14,430 bases of DNA from an uncultured Clostridium sp. (lineage in GTDB: Bacteria; Bacillota; Clostridia; Lachnospirales; Lachnospiraceae): assembly GCA_900540335.1 (NCBI GenBank), contig UQFC01000069.1:1-14430 (forward strand). Direction: 5' to 3'. Below, in pieces: positions 6,285-13,844 of this stretch. How positions within the stretch are numbered: position 1 is the first letter of the stretch; every line of letters begins with the position of its first letter. The translations under genes were made by a program, and so were the position numbers. The notes beneath the pieces were generated by a model. It made no database searches. It saw only the letters and a list, made by a program, of their open reading frames with translations, and was not told the DNA's origin.

Positions 6285-6298
6285 ATGGTACGTACCAT
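6285..6298. repeat. Perfect 14-bp palindrome
   Basis: ATGGTACGTACCAT reads the same on both strands with no spacer. It sits in a gene-free stretch (6260-6400) between the 81-aa gene and a terminator. A perfect dyad of this type may be a protein-binding site, but there are no promoter elements next to it. It may also be chance. Confidence 0.4.
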
Positions 6299-6313
6299 TC
6301 CAGTATATTTTGG

Positions 6314-6348
6314 CTGCGGCAGCTCAGATTTCACTGCCGCAGTTTTTT
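6314..6348 (+). terminator. Intrinsic terminator before the DUF4942-like/methyltransferase pair
   Basis: CTGCGGCAG (6314-6322) pairs perfectly over 9 G/C-rich bases with CTGCCGCAG (6334-6342), loop 11 nt, followed by a T6 run (6343-6348). The gene at 6401 begins about 50 nt later; I see no good -35/-10 pair in between. Confidence 0.85.
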
Positions 6349-6400
6349 ATATAAGAAACAACCATACTTTCATCTATTGATTCTTTGAAAGGAAACAGAT

Positions 6401-7294
6401 ATGAGCCTTATCGAAAAATTTGACTCCGTTAAAATTACAGCAGATACATGCCTAACCCAAACAGAGCAGGCATTCTGCCTTGCACATCAAAATGCATATG
6501 AGGCTGCAAAGGAATCCCTGCTGGAACTGGATTACTTCTGGGGTGATATTTTGGCTGTGCAAAGGACGGCGCTTTCTTCTACGGACACCTCTCCTCTGGC
6601 ATACCTCACTCCAAAGAGCTGTCTCAAAATTTCTTCCGATGCAATACAGAAAGAACTTCGAGCTACTCATAGCGCTTTTATAGAAAATCTGGTGAGTTAT
6701 TTCAACTCCAACTACCATATTTGCATATCAGCCCAGGAAATCAAAGAAAAACTCCTGCCAAAACAGCCGGAAAATTCTTCGCTACATGATGAGACACTCC
6801 ATGCATACCATCAGGAGCTTCAAAATTGCTCTCTGTCCAGCAATCAGATTCTGGAACAAATTCTCCTGCAATTAAACGGAAGAAGTTTTCTGCAGGAAGC
6901 GTTTCACCAATTAAGAGGCAAATGCCATAAAGCAGCTTGGAACACATATCAAAAATGTGCCAACTATGAACGTAAAAAAAGTGTGATCCAGTTTACCCAT
7001 TATGCCTGTTCTTATAAAAGCTGGCCCTTTGACGGTAAGTGGGAGTTAAATGACTCCATGAAACATATCCTCAGAGGTATCATCCATTATGAAACAGATA
7101 GTTTTACATTGATCCCCCGGGAGTTCTCTGAACTTTTGGGATACGGCTACCATACCACCAACGAAATCACATTTACAACCTGTAAAAAAATCAAATCTCT
7201 GAAAGCATTTAAAAATGGGCGTGTAGATCTCCGCTTTACAGAGGAAGGCTATGCAAAAGAGTTTGTAGAAACCTATCTTGGCACAATATGTTAG
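6401..7294 (+). CDS. DUF4942-like protein paired with a methyltransferase-helicase
   Basis: A 297-aa protein, largely helical and soluble, with no recognised catalytic motif. The C-terminal segment (KKIKSLKAFKNGRVDLRF, about 262-279, then a helix) resembles the FKNG-x2-HLxF ending seen in DUF4942 proteins, which in other bacteria are often joined to an adenine methyltransferase. This is a pattern match by eye and weak. The middle (about 80-200) is helical with several Gln-rich stretches. It begins with a GAAAGGAAA site. Its stop at 7292-7294 lies at the ribosome binding site of the methyltransferase-helicase gene, so the two are probably translated together and may act as a complex. Alternatives are a specificity subunit, a substrate adaptor or an unrelated element protein. 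Confidence 0.45.
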   Translation: MSLIEKFDSVKITADTCLTQTEQAFCLAHQNAYEAAKESLLELDYFWGDILAVQRTALSSTDTSPLAYLTPKSCLKISSDAIQKELRATHSAFIENLVSYFNSNYHICISAQEIKEKLLPKQPENSSLHDETLHAYHQELQNCSLSSNQILEQILLQLNGRSFLQEAFHQLRGKCHKAAWNTYQKCANYERKKSVIQFTHYACSYKSWPFDGKWELNDSMKHILRGIIHYETDSFTLIPREFSELLGYGYHTTNEITFTTCKKIKSLKAFKNGRVDLRFTEEGYAKEFVETYLGTIC

Positions 7295-7305
7295 GAGGAA
7301 AGACA

Positions 7306-10300
7306 TTGAAATACCCATATACAGAAAAAATTATTCCCCAAAACAGAAGAAAGGAACTAAACGAAAAGGTGTTGTTTCTGATTGACAGCAACACTGCCGA
7401 CTCCCATCATATACTGCCCGAAGATATTTTCCAGGCATACACAGGAGACGGTGGTCTCCATGGTCTCAATCCAAGTGATTTCAACAATTACCATGAATAC
7501 AGCGATGCAAAAAAAGAATTTGAAAACGGGCAGTTTTTTACTCCGCCCGCATTGTGTGAATTAATCATCTCCAGCCTGAAGCTGTCTTCCAATGATCTGA
7601 TTGCAGACTTAACCTGCGGAATGGGAAGCTTTTTTAACTTTGTTCCTGTTGAATCAAATGCTTATGGATGTGAGCTGGATATACGAGCCTATAAAGTAGC
7701 GCATTTTTTATTCCCTGATGCCAACATTGAGTGTCAGGATCTTCGCACTTATCAGCCAAAACTCCGTTTTGACTATGTGGTAGGCAATCCTCCCTTCCAT
7801 TTGACCTGGTGGACAGAATCTCTTGGAGAATTGTCCTCTCAAATGTACTACTGCTTAAAAGCTGCAGAATTACTGAAACCATTGGGTATTATGGCTCTGA
7901 TCGTCCCCCAGTCCTTTCTGGCTGACACTTTTACCGATAAAAGTCAGATACGGCAGATGGAAAAGAATTTCAGTTTTCTGGGGCAGATTTCTTTACCTTC
8001 AAATGCATTCCGTTCTCTGGGCGTATCCGAATTTCCCGCAAAAATTCAGTTCTGGCAAAAACGCAGCAATACAGAAGGCTGGAAAGCCCATCCTTATTGT
8101 ACGGATACCATACTGGACTTACCAGACTATAACTCCATAGAACAGGAAGCTCAAACGATCTATGAGCGAATCATTCACTTTCCAAAGGCAACTCTGGAAC
8201 AGAACAGTTCCCGTATCCTTTTAGAACTATCTAAAAGCAGCAATACTTCTGAAACTTTTAAATATGAGGTGCAAAAGCTTCTTTACCAGATCAAGAGCCA
8301 TCCTGCAGTCCGGTCCCACTATGCAAAATGCTGCGAATACCTGCATACATTTTATACCCAAAAATGTCCGGACAATATGAGCTATGAACAGTGGTGTCAC
8401 GCTCAGCTGACGGAAGCAAAAGTACTCTCCTATCTGCGCCGGCTCCTAAAAAAACAAAATCAAAAGCCGGAGCATGACACAATTACGCTTGTAAAACAGG
8501 GTGGTCATTTTGTTTACAAAGGTTACAGTAAAAAAGCCAGACAGAGGCTAAGCGTATCCATGAAGCAGCCCATTCCCGTTTATCAAGCTGTTTTGGATAA
8601 CCAGCCGGAACATTTCCCTGGTTTTGAACGGCTTCTCCGCCGAAAACATACAGAATATGAAAACCAAAGCCAGCCTTTTGACAAGATGACGGAAGATTTT
8701 AAAATTGCCCAATGGCTCTCTTCCCTCACCTTCTGGGATTCAGAAAACGAGGAGGAAATACTTCTAAATCCCACCCAGAAGCATGACATCAATCTGGTTC
8801 TCCAAAAGCGTTATGCCCTTCTTCAATGGGAACAGGGCAGCGGAAAGACACTGGCAGGTATCGCCACCGGTTTGTACCGGATGCAGCGCCAAAACATTCA
8901 CAGCACATGGGTAGTTTCATCTGCAATCTCCATCCGCAATAACTGGGATGTAGTGTTAAAGAACTACGGACTGTCCTATGTATTTGTGGAGCGCCTGAAG
9001 GATTTGGAACGAATCAAAGCAGGCGATTTTGTACTGATCACGCTCAACAAGGTAAGTACCTACCGAAAACGACTGGCAAAGACAATTCGCAGACTCAAAC
9101 AAAATATTCAGCTTATCCTGGATGAAAGTGATGAGATCTCCAACTCACAGAGCCTGCGCTGCAAGGCCGTTCTCTCCTGCTTTCGCCGCTGCCGAGCAAA
9201 GCTTCTTACTACGGGAACCAGTACCAGAAACAATATCTCTGAATTTGCTCCGCAACTGGAGCTTCTTTACAACAATTCCATTAATATGATCTCCTGGAAT
9301 CCTTTGATATACAACAGGGAAATCAACAAAAATGGAGAAGATACGCTTACATCTCCCAACAATCCGTATTTTGGTCGGCCAATTCCGGCTTATAAAAAAG
9401 GCTATTCTCTGTTTGTTGCCTCCCATCTTCCGGAAAAAATCACCGTCTTCGGATTAAAAAAACAGACACAGGACATCTACAATGCCGATATTTTAAACGA
9501 CCTCCTGGCAAAAACGGTTATTACGCGTACCTTTGAAGAGGTGGTGGGAAAAGACATCAAACGACTTCATCAGGTTCCTGTTACCTTCTCTCCTCAGGAA
9601 AAGGAGGTTTATCAAAAAGCAATCGAAGACTTCCATCAGATGCGTGACCACTATTTTTCCTCTACCGGAAACAGCCGTAAAGATTCCATGATGAAGCTGG
9701 TACAGCAGATTCTGCTGCTTCTGCGGATTGGCGCTGCGCCAGATACCCTGACGGAATATATAGGAGACACACCAGTAAAGATTATCACCGCTGTGGAAAT
9801 GCTTGCATCCTGGCCGGATGAAATCGCAGCAGTCGGGGTAAGACACAAGACAGTTCTGGAGTCCTATGAAAAAGCAATCCGCAAATACCTGCCGGACCGC
9901 CCTTTATTTATTGTCACTGGTTCAACCGTCAGCTTTGCCAAACGACGTGCCCTCCGAAAGACGCTTCAGGAGAGCAAAAATGGAATTTTACTCTGCACCC
10001 AGCAGAGCCTTCCATCCAGTGTTAATTTTGAATATGTCAACAAAATCATCATACCGGAACTTCATTACAATAATTCCGGCATGAGCCAGTTCTATATGCG
10101 TTTTATCCGTTACAACTCTACCGCGTATAAAGATGTTTATTTTCTGACCTATGCAGGCAGCATTGAATCAAATCAAATGCAGATGATTCTTGCAAAAGAA
10201 AAGCTCAATCTGTTTATGAAAGGGCAAAATGTAAATTTAGATGATATCTACCAACGTTTTGATGTGGACTATGATCTGCTCTCTCTTTTAATGTACCGAG

Positions 10301-10356
10301 AACAGGATGAAAAAGGAAAGTTCCATATCCGCTGGGGAGAACAATTGATTGTATAA
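7306..10356 (+). CDS. N6-adenine DNA methyltransferase fused to an SNF2-type helicase
   Basis: A ~1016-aa two-enzyme protein. Numbering is from TTG 7306, chosen because GGAGG at 7294-7298 fits it; an in-frame ATG at 7288 gives 1022 aa but has no good site. The N-terminal part is a class I S-adenosylmethionine methyltransferase: QFFTPP (76-81), motif I DLTCGMGSFF (101-110) and catalytic motif IV NPPF (161-164), a signature of adenine N6 methylation. After a linker (about 280-490) comes a superfamily 2, SNF2-like motor: Walker A EQGSGKT (509-515), DESD box (606-609), TTGTS motif III (635-639), an SPQEKEVYQKAIEDF section, and an arginine-finger-like QFYMRFIR (928-935). It may methylate element DNA while translocating, for protection from host restriction, or act in replication. 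No nuclease motif is visible, so a self-contained restriction enzyme is unlikely. It is followed 11 nt later by the DUF6809-like gene. Confidence 0.8.
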   Translation: MKYPYTEKIIPQNRRKELNEKVLFLIDSNTADSHHILPEDIFQAYTGDGGLHGLNPSDFNNYHEYSDAKKEFENGQFFTPPALCELIISSLKLSSNDLIADLTCGMGSFFNFVPVESNAYGCELDIRAYKVAHFLFPDANIECQDLRTYQPKLRFDYVVGNPPFHLTWWTESLGELSSQMYYCLKAAELLKPLGIMALIVPQSFLADTFTDKSQIRQMEKNFSFLGQISLPSNAFRSLGVSEFPAKIQFWQKRSNTEGWKAHPYCTDTILDLPDYNSIEQEAQTIYERIIHFPKATLEQNSSRILLELSKSSNTSETFKYEVQKLLYQIKSHPAVRSHYAKCCEYLHTFYTQKCPDNMSYEQWCHAQLTEAKVLSYLRRLLKKQNQKPEHDTITLVKQGGHFVYKGYSKKARQRLSVSMKQPIPVYQAVLDNQPEHFPGFERLLRRKHTEYENQSQPFDKMTEDFKIAQWLSSLTFWDSENEEEILLNPTQKHDINLVLQKRYALLQWEQGSGKTLAGIATGLYRMQRQNIHSTWVVSSAISIRNNWDVVLKNYGLSYVFVERLKDLERIKAGDFVLITLNKVSTYRKRLAKTIRRLKQNIQLILDESDEISNSQSLRCKAVLSCFRRCRAKLLTTGTSTRNNISEFAPQLELLYNNSINMISWNPLIYNREINKNGEDTLTSPNNPYFGRPIPAYKKGYSLFVASHLPEKITVFGLKKQTQDIYNADILNDLLAKTVITRTFEEVVGKDIKRLHQVPVTFSPQEKEVYQKAIEDFHQMRDHYFSSTGNSRKDSMMKLVQQILLLLRIGAAPDTLTEYIGDTPVKIITAVEMLASWPDEIAAVGVRHKTVLESYEKAIRKYLPDRPLFIVTGSTVSFAKRRALRKTLQESKNGILLCTQQSLPSSVNFEYVNKIIIPELHYNNSGMSQFYMRFIRYNSTAYKDVYFLTYAGSIESNQMQMILAKEKLNLFMKGQNVNLDDIYQRFDVDYDLLSLLMYREQDEKGKFHIRWGEQLIV

Positions 10357-10367
10357 AAGGAGGATCT

Positions 10368-10796
10368 ATGAATTTTCATGAAACCCAAATGGGAAAAATC
10401 TTTTTTAATCATCAGCTTCCAAAGCTGATTCAGACATTACAGGAAATCGCCGCAGGTCTTTCGTACAGGCTTCCACACATGGAATGGACAGCGGATACAG
10501 ATATCCTGCATGAGCTCTATTATGGCAATTATGAACCGGAATCATTTGGAAACAAAGAATTTCTGACTCCGCAGGATCAACAGGTTATGGAAGCAGAATC
10601 AGCTTTAGCCTCTGCCCTTTCTCCTACAGTAGCAAAACTGTTCGAAACCTATAAAACAGCGGTCTCTATTCGTGACAGCGTTGCTGCGGAACAGGCTTAT
10701 AAAGCGGGATTCCAGCTGGCAGTCCAACTGATACTGTCAGATCACATTTCCTCTAAAACATCCAAAAAGGAGGTCTCACAACATGAGCCATACTGA
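10368..10796 (+). CDS. DUF6809-like small helical protein
   Basis: A 142-aa protein with a C-terminal part reading ILHELYYGNYEPE, then a long helix, then a YKAGFQLAVQLILSD ending, which matches the general pattern of DUF6809 proteins of Firmicute mobile elements. The N-terminal ~30 residues (QLPKLIQTLQEIAAG) are an extra helix. No active site is seen and the function is unknown. An AAAAGGAGGA site precedes the ATG. The last 14 nt overlap the next gene, whose AAAAAGGAGG site is embedded here, so translation is coupled. The assignment rests on memory of the pattern, not on a search. Confidence 0.55.
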   Translation: MNFHETQMGKIFFNHQLPKLIQTLQEIAAGLSYRLPHMEWTADTDILHELYYGNYEPESFGNKEFLTPQDQQVMEAESALASALSPTVAKLFETYKTAVSIRDSVAAEQAYKAGFQLAVQLILSDHISSKTSKKEVSQHEPY

Positions 10797-11337
10797 ACAT
10801 CCCAATAACACTCCCCCAGAAATGCCTCGCAAAATTTTCCAGTCTGTTGTCCAGCAGCCAATCGAAGTCGAACAGCTTCTCAAGAACGAGCTTATGGTTT
10901 GCTTTTATGATGTGGATGGTAAGCACGAATTTAAAACCTGTTACGGTGATCTCTGCAAATCAGTAAATGCCCTGATGGATTATGCCCGAATACTGCGAAT
11001 AGCATGCAAGCAATGGAATTTAACAGGATACCACAAAGCTGTTTATGAATATCACGCTGAACAAATGGTCAAGATTGCAGGACGGTTCGGAACTGCCATC
11101 GGATACGACTATGCCGCTGCGATAGAAAAATGCCGAAAAAAGCGGGGACAGGGACACCCAAAAAGTGATATTGGAGATGATGCGCTGACTCAGATGTACC
11201 GAAGAAGTCTGCAAAATAACAAAGAAAAACAGGAGTCTTCTAAGAAAGCCGATTCATCTGATCAAACCAATGTTCCTCAAGTCTATCCTGTCGTTGATAA
11301 GCAGGTTCCAAATTCTTCCCCATGGGAGGATGATTAA
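10783..11337 (+). CDS. Unrecognised element protein, acidic C-terminal tip
   Basis: A 184-aa protein. Residues about 30-115 appear helical and conserved-looking (NELMVCFYDVDGKHEFKTC, then ALMDYARILRIACKQW, then AVYEYHAEQMVKIAGRFG). A basic, low-complexity linker (EKCRKKRGQGHPKS) and a polar tail follow, ending SSPWEDD. The acidic tail with an aromatic residue loosely recalls partner-binding tips of SSB-like proteins, but the match is not specific. No family is assigned. It overlaps the DUF6809-like gene by 14 nt in a different frame and is followed 28 nt later by the next gene. Confidence 0.5.
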   Translation: MSHTEHPNNTPPEMPRKIFQSVVQQPIEVEQLLKNELMVCFYDVDGKHEFKTCYGDLCKSVNALMDYARILRIACKQWNLTGYHKAVYEYHAEQMVKIAGRFGTAIGYDYAAAIEKCRKKRGQGHPKSDIGDDALTQMYRRSLQNNKEKQESSKKADSSDQTNVPQVYPVVDKQVPNSSPWEDD

Positions 11338-11365
11338 ACTATTATTTTACGAAAGGAAGTGTAGC

Positions 11366-11917
11366 ATGGATAAAAATGAATTACGGAAGACACTTGCTGT
11401 CCACCTTGCAAATTTAAAAGCAAATTTGGAAGCCGTTCCTCTGGAAATCCTAAAAACAAAGTACAGAAAACCCTACGATAAGCTGCGCCATGATATCGCT
11501 GATGCCGCCTCGGCATATGTAAGGGAGGTTACCTTTCAGGGAATTCGTCTCCGAAAGGATCTGTTTGATACAACCCGACCTCAAATCGAAGAAGCAATCC
11601 GACAGTCCGGTATTCTGAAACAAATTTCCGCTGCAGCTTTCCGCAGACAGGATATTGCAGAAATTGACGCACTGGCGTTGGAGCTGCACAGACGGATAAA
11701 AGCTGTTTTAAAGCCTGTTTATGACCAGTATCTTTGTTTATACATGACCGAGGATTGTTTTGTCGATCCTCCAAGAATACCGGAACTTTATAACGAAGCC
11801 TCTGGATGTATCTGCCGGAATGGAGTATGGATTCCGTGGGAAATAGAAAAAGGAGCATTTTTGATGTATGTCTATAAAAAGCAGTCCGAATCACCAGCAC
11901 CAAAAACAGCAGCTTAA
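11366..11917 (+). CDS. Unrecognised helical protein
   Basis: A 183-aa protein of unknown function. The frame is open from 11270, but that upstream part overlaps the previous gene. The GAAAGGAAG site at 11351-11359 supports the ATG at 11366. The N-terminal two-thirds is a series of amphipathic helices rich in Lys, Arg, Glu and Ala (LRKTLAVHLANLKANLEAVP, YDKLRHDIADAASAY, EEAIRQSGILKQI). The last third contains a C-I-C-R-N-G-V-W-I-P-W-E motif and a basic end. No family is recognised; the helical content would fit an adaptor or scaffold. It is closely spaced with its neighbours and follows the methyltransferase-helicase run. Confidence 0.5.
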   Translation: MDKNELRKTLAVHLANLKANLEAVPLEILKTKYRKPYDKLRHDIADAASAYVREVTFQGIRLRKDLFDTTRPQIEEAIRQSGILKQISAAAFRRQDIAEIDALALELHRRIKAVLKPVYDQYLCLYMTEDCFVDPPRIPELYNEASGCICRNGVWIPWEIEKGAFLMYVYKKQSESPAPKTAA

Positions 11918-11990
11918 TTACAATATGTCTGAAGGGCTGTTTTGAATGGCAGCCTTCCAGCAGTCAAAATTTTGTATGGAGGAATCTTAA

Positions 11991-12197
11991 ATGAAACAAA
12001 AACTAAGATGGCTCGATGAAAACTGCAACTGCTGCGGCAGACAGATCAACAGCTGGGATAAGCGCATATCAAAAACTCTGGCTTATCGATATGCCTGTTG
12101 TGAGCATTGTATTGCTAAAGAATATGATATTGATGTCGAGGCTTTTCGCCATCGCATGGAAAACTATTTTGGTATGCGGCCATGCCTGGGATTGTAG
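11991..12197 (+). CDS. Small zinc-ribbon protein
   Basis: A 68-aa protein with two cysteine knuckles: C12-x2-C15 (also C14) in NCNCCGRQI, and C37-x2-C40 (also C36) in ACCEHCIAKEYD. The spacing fits one zinc ion in a ribbon fold. The end is FGMRPCLGL, with a fifth cysteine near the tip. It looks like a small conserved protein of Firmicute mobile elements, probably DNA-, RNA- or protein-binding; the role is inference. A TATGGAGGAA site precedes the ATG. The stop codon directly abuts the next gene's GTG/ATG region, so expression is likely coupled to the large Cys-rich protein. Confidence 0.65.
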   Translation: MKQKLRWLDENCNCCGRQINSWDKRISKTLAYRYACCEHCIAKEYDIDVEAFRHRMENYFGMRPCLGL

Positions 12198-12206
12198 GTG
12201 GACAGA

Positions 12207-13388
12207 ATGAACGAGTACAACCTATTTACCCAAAAGCTCTTTGCTCAGGGGTATACCTTTGAACACTATCCTGATTATGCAAAGCTCCCCCACCATGGCT
12301 GTGACAAGCATCTTTTTGATATTCTGGGTGGTTTTGAATATGAACGGCACTATTTGTACAACAAAGTATATGCTACCGGATGTGGGCTTTTATGCAAAGG
12401 TTCCGAATTTTCTAATGGCTATATGTCCTTCGCAGGGATTGACTGGAAACCCGAAAATGACAATCCAGTTGTCTGCTGTCCTTATCGAGTAAATCATTGT
12501 CCGCTCCGCCATCCCCTTTTAGATTGTGCAAAGAAGGGCGGACTTTGTCAAATAAGCCAATGCAACTGCCATGAGGTCAAACATTCTTATGATTATGATC
12601 ATAGTATTCAAAAGGTTCGCGATGAGCAGGAGCACATAATCCGCCAGAAATATGAAGTCTTCCGACAACAAAGGAAAAATCACATCTGTTATTGGCATAT
12701 GCGCTATAATTATCGAACCAAAGAGTGGCGTCAATTGTATAATCCCATAGAATGTGCCAGGAATTGCCAAAATATTGGAGGAATTTGTGATTTAAAGCAC
12801 TCTCCCATATCCAAAAAGAGGGGCAATGTCTTCTATGACTTGAAAATTACCAAAATCCGCCGAGACGATACCCTTTTTAATGGACAGGAGGAAGTCAGTA
12901 TCCAAAAAGGCTGCCGTTTCTTAAAAACCAATACATCCCTGACCATATGTGAAAACATCGTTAAGTACAGTTCTGCGGAAATTCAGAAATGGGAGGAAGG
13001 GAACTTTCATTCGGAAAGATTTTTGTTCGGTTGGAAAGTAGAGGTACAAAATATCCGCGCCGAATATCGGGAAAGTAGGGATCTTCTGCAAGACCTTCAG
13101 GATATTCATAACGGGATTACTGTAATACACGCCTCCGATCACATTAAACAAAACAAGGAATCCAAAAGACTGCGGCGAATTAACCAAAAAGAAAAACGGG
13201 AACAGCGGCTGGAAAAGAAAATCGTGCAGGAAGGATGGGATTCCATTGCACCTTACTCTCTTGATTACATTCATGCCATCAAATGGTTCGGTGAGGAAAA
13301 AATTCAGGATTTAGAGAATCACCATCAGGAATATCTGAGAGCTCAACAAAATCAGCCACAACAGCTCAGTCTGTTTGAACTCCTGTAA
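12207..13388 (+). CDS. Cys-rich protein with a C-terminal clamp-binding-type motif
   Basis: A 393-aa protein with 16 cysteines, most at residues 59-121 and 183-194, including CCPYRVNHC (90-98), C114, CNC (119-121) and C183-x3-C187. Several zinc or other metal sites are likely. After about 270 the protein becomes charged and probably helical (RRINQKEKREQRLEKK), then ends QQLSLFELL. QLSLF (386-390) matches the consensus used by bacterial proteins to bind the replication sliding clamp (DnaN): QL[S/D]LF near a free C-terminus. I recognise no known enzyme domain. The start is ambiguous: GTG 12198 abuts the upstream stop, while the AGGTGG site fits the ATG at 12207. It may be recruited to replication forks or to the element's own replication, which is inference. 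Confidence 0.6.
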   Translation: MNEYNLFTQKLFAQGYTFEHYPDYAKLPHHGCDKHLFDILGGFEYERHYLYNKVYATGCGLLCKGSEFSNGYMSFAGIDWKPENDNPVVCCPYRVNHCPLRHPLLDCAKKGGLCQISQCNCHEVKHSYDYDHSIQKVRDEQEHIIRQKYEVFRQQRKNHICYWHMRYNYRTKEWRQLYNPIECARNCQNIGGICDLKHSPISKKRGNVFYDLKITKIRRDDTLFNGQEEVSIQKGCRFLKTNTSLTICENIVKYSSAEIQKWEEGNFHSERFLFGWKVEVQNIRAEYRESRDLLQDLQDIHNGITVIHASDHIKQNKESKRLRRINQKEKREQRLEKKIVQEGWDSIAPYSLDYIHAIKWFGEEKIQDLENHHQEYLRAQQNQPQQLSLFELL

Positions 13389-13420
13389 TCTTCAGATAAA
13401 ATGAAAGGAAATTAGAAATT

Positions 13421-13795
13421 ATGAAGAGATTTGATTTAGAACGTTATGGAAAAACCTATTCAATACAGCTCACTATTGCTACCTATCTGAACGGAAACCT
13501 TGCCATCAGAATGGAAAACTGGAGCAATGGTGAACCGGAACTCTGGAATATACTGACAGTTAACCTTGGGGGCGAAATGCCAAAGGACTGCGCATTTATT
13601 GACACCAATAATAACGGAAAGGACATCCTAGCATGGATTGTTCGCCATGGTTTTGCCGTTCCAACTGGACGATCTGCCTCCAGTGGATTCTGCTGTTATC
13701 CCGAATATCGGTTCCGTACTTCCAAATTGAAAGAAATTGATCCTGATGGGTATACACGTTACCTTCAAATACTGGAAGATAGGTATCGTGCATGA
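13421..13795 (+). CDS. DUF4313 family protein
   Basis: A 124-aa protein matching the DUF4313 family of Firmicute mobile elements. Recognisable parts are YGKTYSIQL at the N-terminus, NILTVNLGG in the middle, CAFIDTNNNGKDILAWI (residues 52-68), FAVPTGRSASSGFCCYPEYRF and DPDGYTRYL at the end. It is full length for the family and has no frameshift. The family's function is unknown; the small compact alpha/beta layout suggests a regulatory or antirestriction-like accessory role, which is only inference. A GAAAGGAAA site precedes the ATG. It follows the Cys-rich gene by about 30 nt on the same strand. Confidence 0.75.
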   Translation: MKRFDLERYGKTYSIQLTIATYLNGNLAIRMENWSNGEPELWNILTVNLGGEMPKDCAFIDTNNNGKDILAWIVRHGFAVPTGRSASSGFCCYPEYRFRTSKLKEIDPDGYTRYLQILEDRYRA

Positions 13796-13844
13796 AATTT
13801 GAAACCCGTTGTCAAGTCCTCAATGATTGTATTAGGAGGTATCT

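Noticed and set aside
9493..9846. Minus-strand open frame of 117 codons
   Set aside because: Antisense shadow of the methyltransferase-helicase helicase region; no start signal.
11931..11957. Hairpin GAAGG-G-CTG / CAG-CCTTC in a 73-nt gap
   Set aside because: It pairs over about 8 bp with one bulge but lacks a following T run, so it is not supported as a terminator; it may be a weak mRNA-end structure.
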